Below are positions 63,680 through 64,000 of a stretch of 64,000 nt of DNA, piece after piece. The stretch is from Cyclobacterium sp. SYSU L10401 (GTDB taxonomy: Bacteria > Bacteroidota > Bacteroidia > Cytophagales > Cyclobacteriaceae), in contig NZ_WOFO01000006.1 in NCBI RefSeq assembly GCF_010993705.1, positions 274,923 to 338,922 of the forward strand, read 5' to 3'. Below the pieces are notes generated by a model. That model did no database searches and was not told the DNA's origin. It saw only the letters and a program-made list of their open reading frames with translations. The translations under genes were made by a program, and so were the position numbers. Position 1 is the first letter of the stretch. Each line of letters begins with the position of its first letter.

Positions 63680-63772
63680 TATGAGTCAATACAGACCATT
63701 TTTTGAGTGACCAAATAAAGTCTCGGTTTTAAATCAATTAAAAATTTGAAATGCTGGAAAAAATCCCCCAGC

Positions 63773-63790
63773 CCTCCGCCACGACGGAGG
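63773..63790. other. GC-rich hairpin after the lipoprotein gene
   Basis: CCTCCG (63773-63778) and CGGAGG (63785-63790) pair around a six-base loop, about 95 bases after the lipoprotein stop. No T run follows directly, so a terminator function is uncertain. Confidence 0.4.
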
Positions 63791-63875
63791 TATTTGGACT
63801 CGTATCCTAATTTACTCTTTTTCGTAATGAATTTAGCTCCTTAAATTTTATAGAATAAATTGTTAAATTAGAGGA

Positions 63876-64000
63876 ATGGATAATTCAACCCTACATAGCA
63901 AAATTAATTCTCTTCCTGAAAACCTAAAAAAGGAGGTTCAGGATTTTGTGGATTTTCTTCTAACTAAAACAAAAATGGAGGATGAAAAAAAGGTTCGTGT
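63876..64000 (+). CDS. DUF2281 (VapB-like) antitoxin, partial at the right edge
   Basis: The frame from ATG 63876 runs off the window after 41 codons. The segment SLPENLKKEVQDFVDFLLTK is typical of DUF2281 antitoxins, which pair with PIN-domain (VapC) toxins. A GAGG sits just before the ATG. The partner toxin would lie beyond the window. Confidence 0.75.
   Translation, partial: MDNSTLHSKINSLPENLKKEVQDFVDFLLTKTKMEDEKKVR

Noticed and set aside
1..64000. tRNA genes, CRISPR arrays, insertion sequences, prophage
   Set aside because: I looked through the intergenic stretches for T-loop patterns, regularly spaced repeats and transposase motifs and found none that I can support.

Overview
The window reads as a chromosomal segment of a Bacteroidota bacterium, most likely a Cytophagia member close to the Cyclobacteriaceae. 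This rests on several things in the sequence: a PorT-type gene of the type IX secretion system behind ubiE, a DUF5606 gene, a TonB receptor paired with a DUF4249 lipoprotein, menaquinone-type UbiE/MenG, many secreted lipoproteins, and -7 boxes of the TAnnTTTG type. I found no rRNA or tRNA gene, CRISPR array, transposase or prophage. The placement to family is inference.

Layout. 0.5-1.6 kb: a Fic AMP-transferase with its own inhibitory motif and a C-terminal winged helix, preceded by a cluster of GTAAAA/TTTTAC sites. 2-4.7 kb: the lutABC lactate-oxidation operon. 4.7-9.7 kb (minus strand): a secreted sugar-isomerase-like protein, an FMN-binding PNPOx-like protein, a Zn/Cd-type P-ATPase, a GT2 glycosyltransferase and a 2-Cys peroxiredoxin. 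10-19 kb: mostly housekeeping genes, namely a low-molecular-weight phosphatase/fructosamine-kinase pair (protein deglycation), aspartate kinase, class I fructose-bisphosphatase, DUF5606, engB, ubiE-porT, an SDR, a VanX-like dipeptidase and a ThuA protein. 19-22 kb: an amidohydrolase, rnhA and a tRNA m6A methyltransferase. 22-27 kb: two GT4 glycosyltransferases, one with a large C-terminal helical domain, followed by a GH130 phosphorylase-like protein; this looks like one pathway for an internal or exported mannoside. 27-29.5 kb: a bestrophin channel, a phosphatase-family protein that seems to lack its central catalytic part, and nicotinamidase.

The 29.7-53.6 kb stretch is the most unusual. 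A 1118-residue SARP/BTAD-AAA-TPR regulator is followed by a methyltransferase, a truncated haemoglobin and a BBE-type flavoenzyme. Next come a secreted coiled-coil protein of 932 residues beside a collagen-like protein, then a TlpA-like thioredoxin overlapping a stand-alone DsbD-alpha-like domain, a TIM-barrel hydrolase and a 1601-residue exonuclease-RecQ-UvrD fusion. After these, a DUF4242-cyclase-AraC fusion regulator stands directly before a second, closely related truncated haemoglobin. Two multidomain regulators of different families thus lie near two paralogous, distal-Tyr-less globins about 14 kb apart. Two SDR-type proteins and a methyltransferase/ATP-grasp fusion close this stretch.

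53.6-64 kb: an S9 peptidase and a PBP4-type D-Ala-D-Ala carboxypeptidase (minus strand), then a PQQ dehydrogenase, then a DUF4249-TonB receptor-lipoprotein operon. A near-identical repeat of about 65 bp in the same orientation lies upstream of both the PQQ gene and the TonB operon. The window ends inside a DUF2281 (VapB-like) antitoxin gene.
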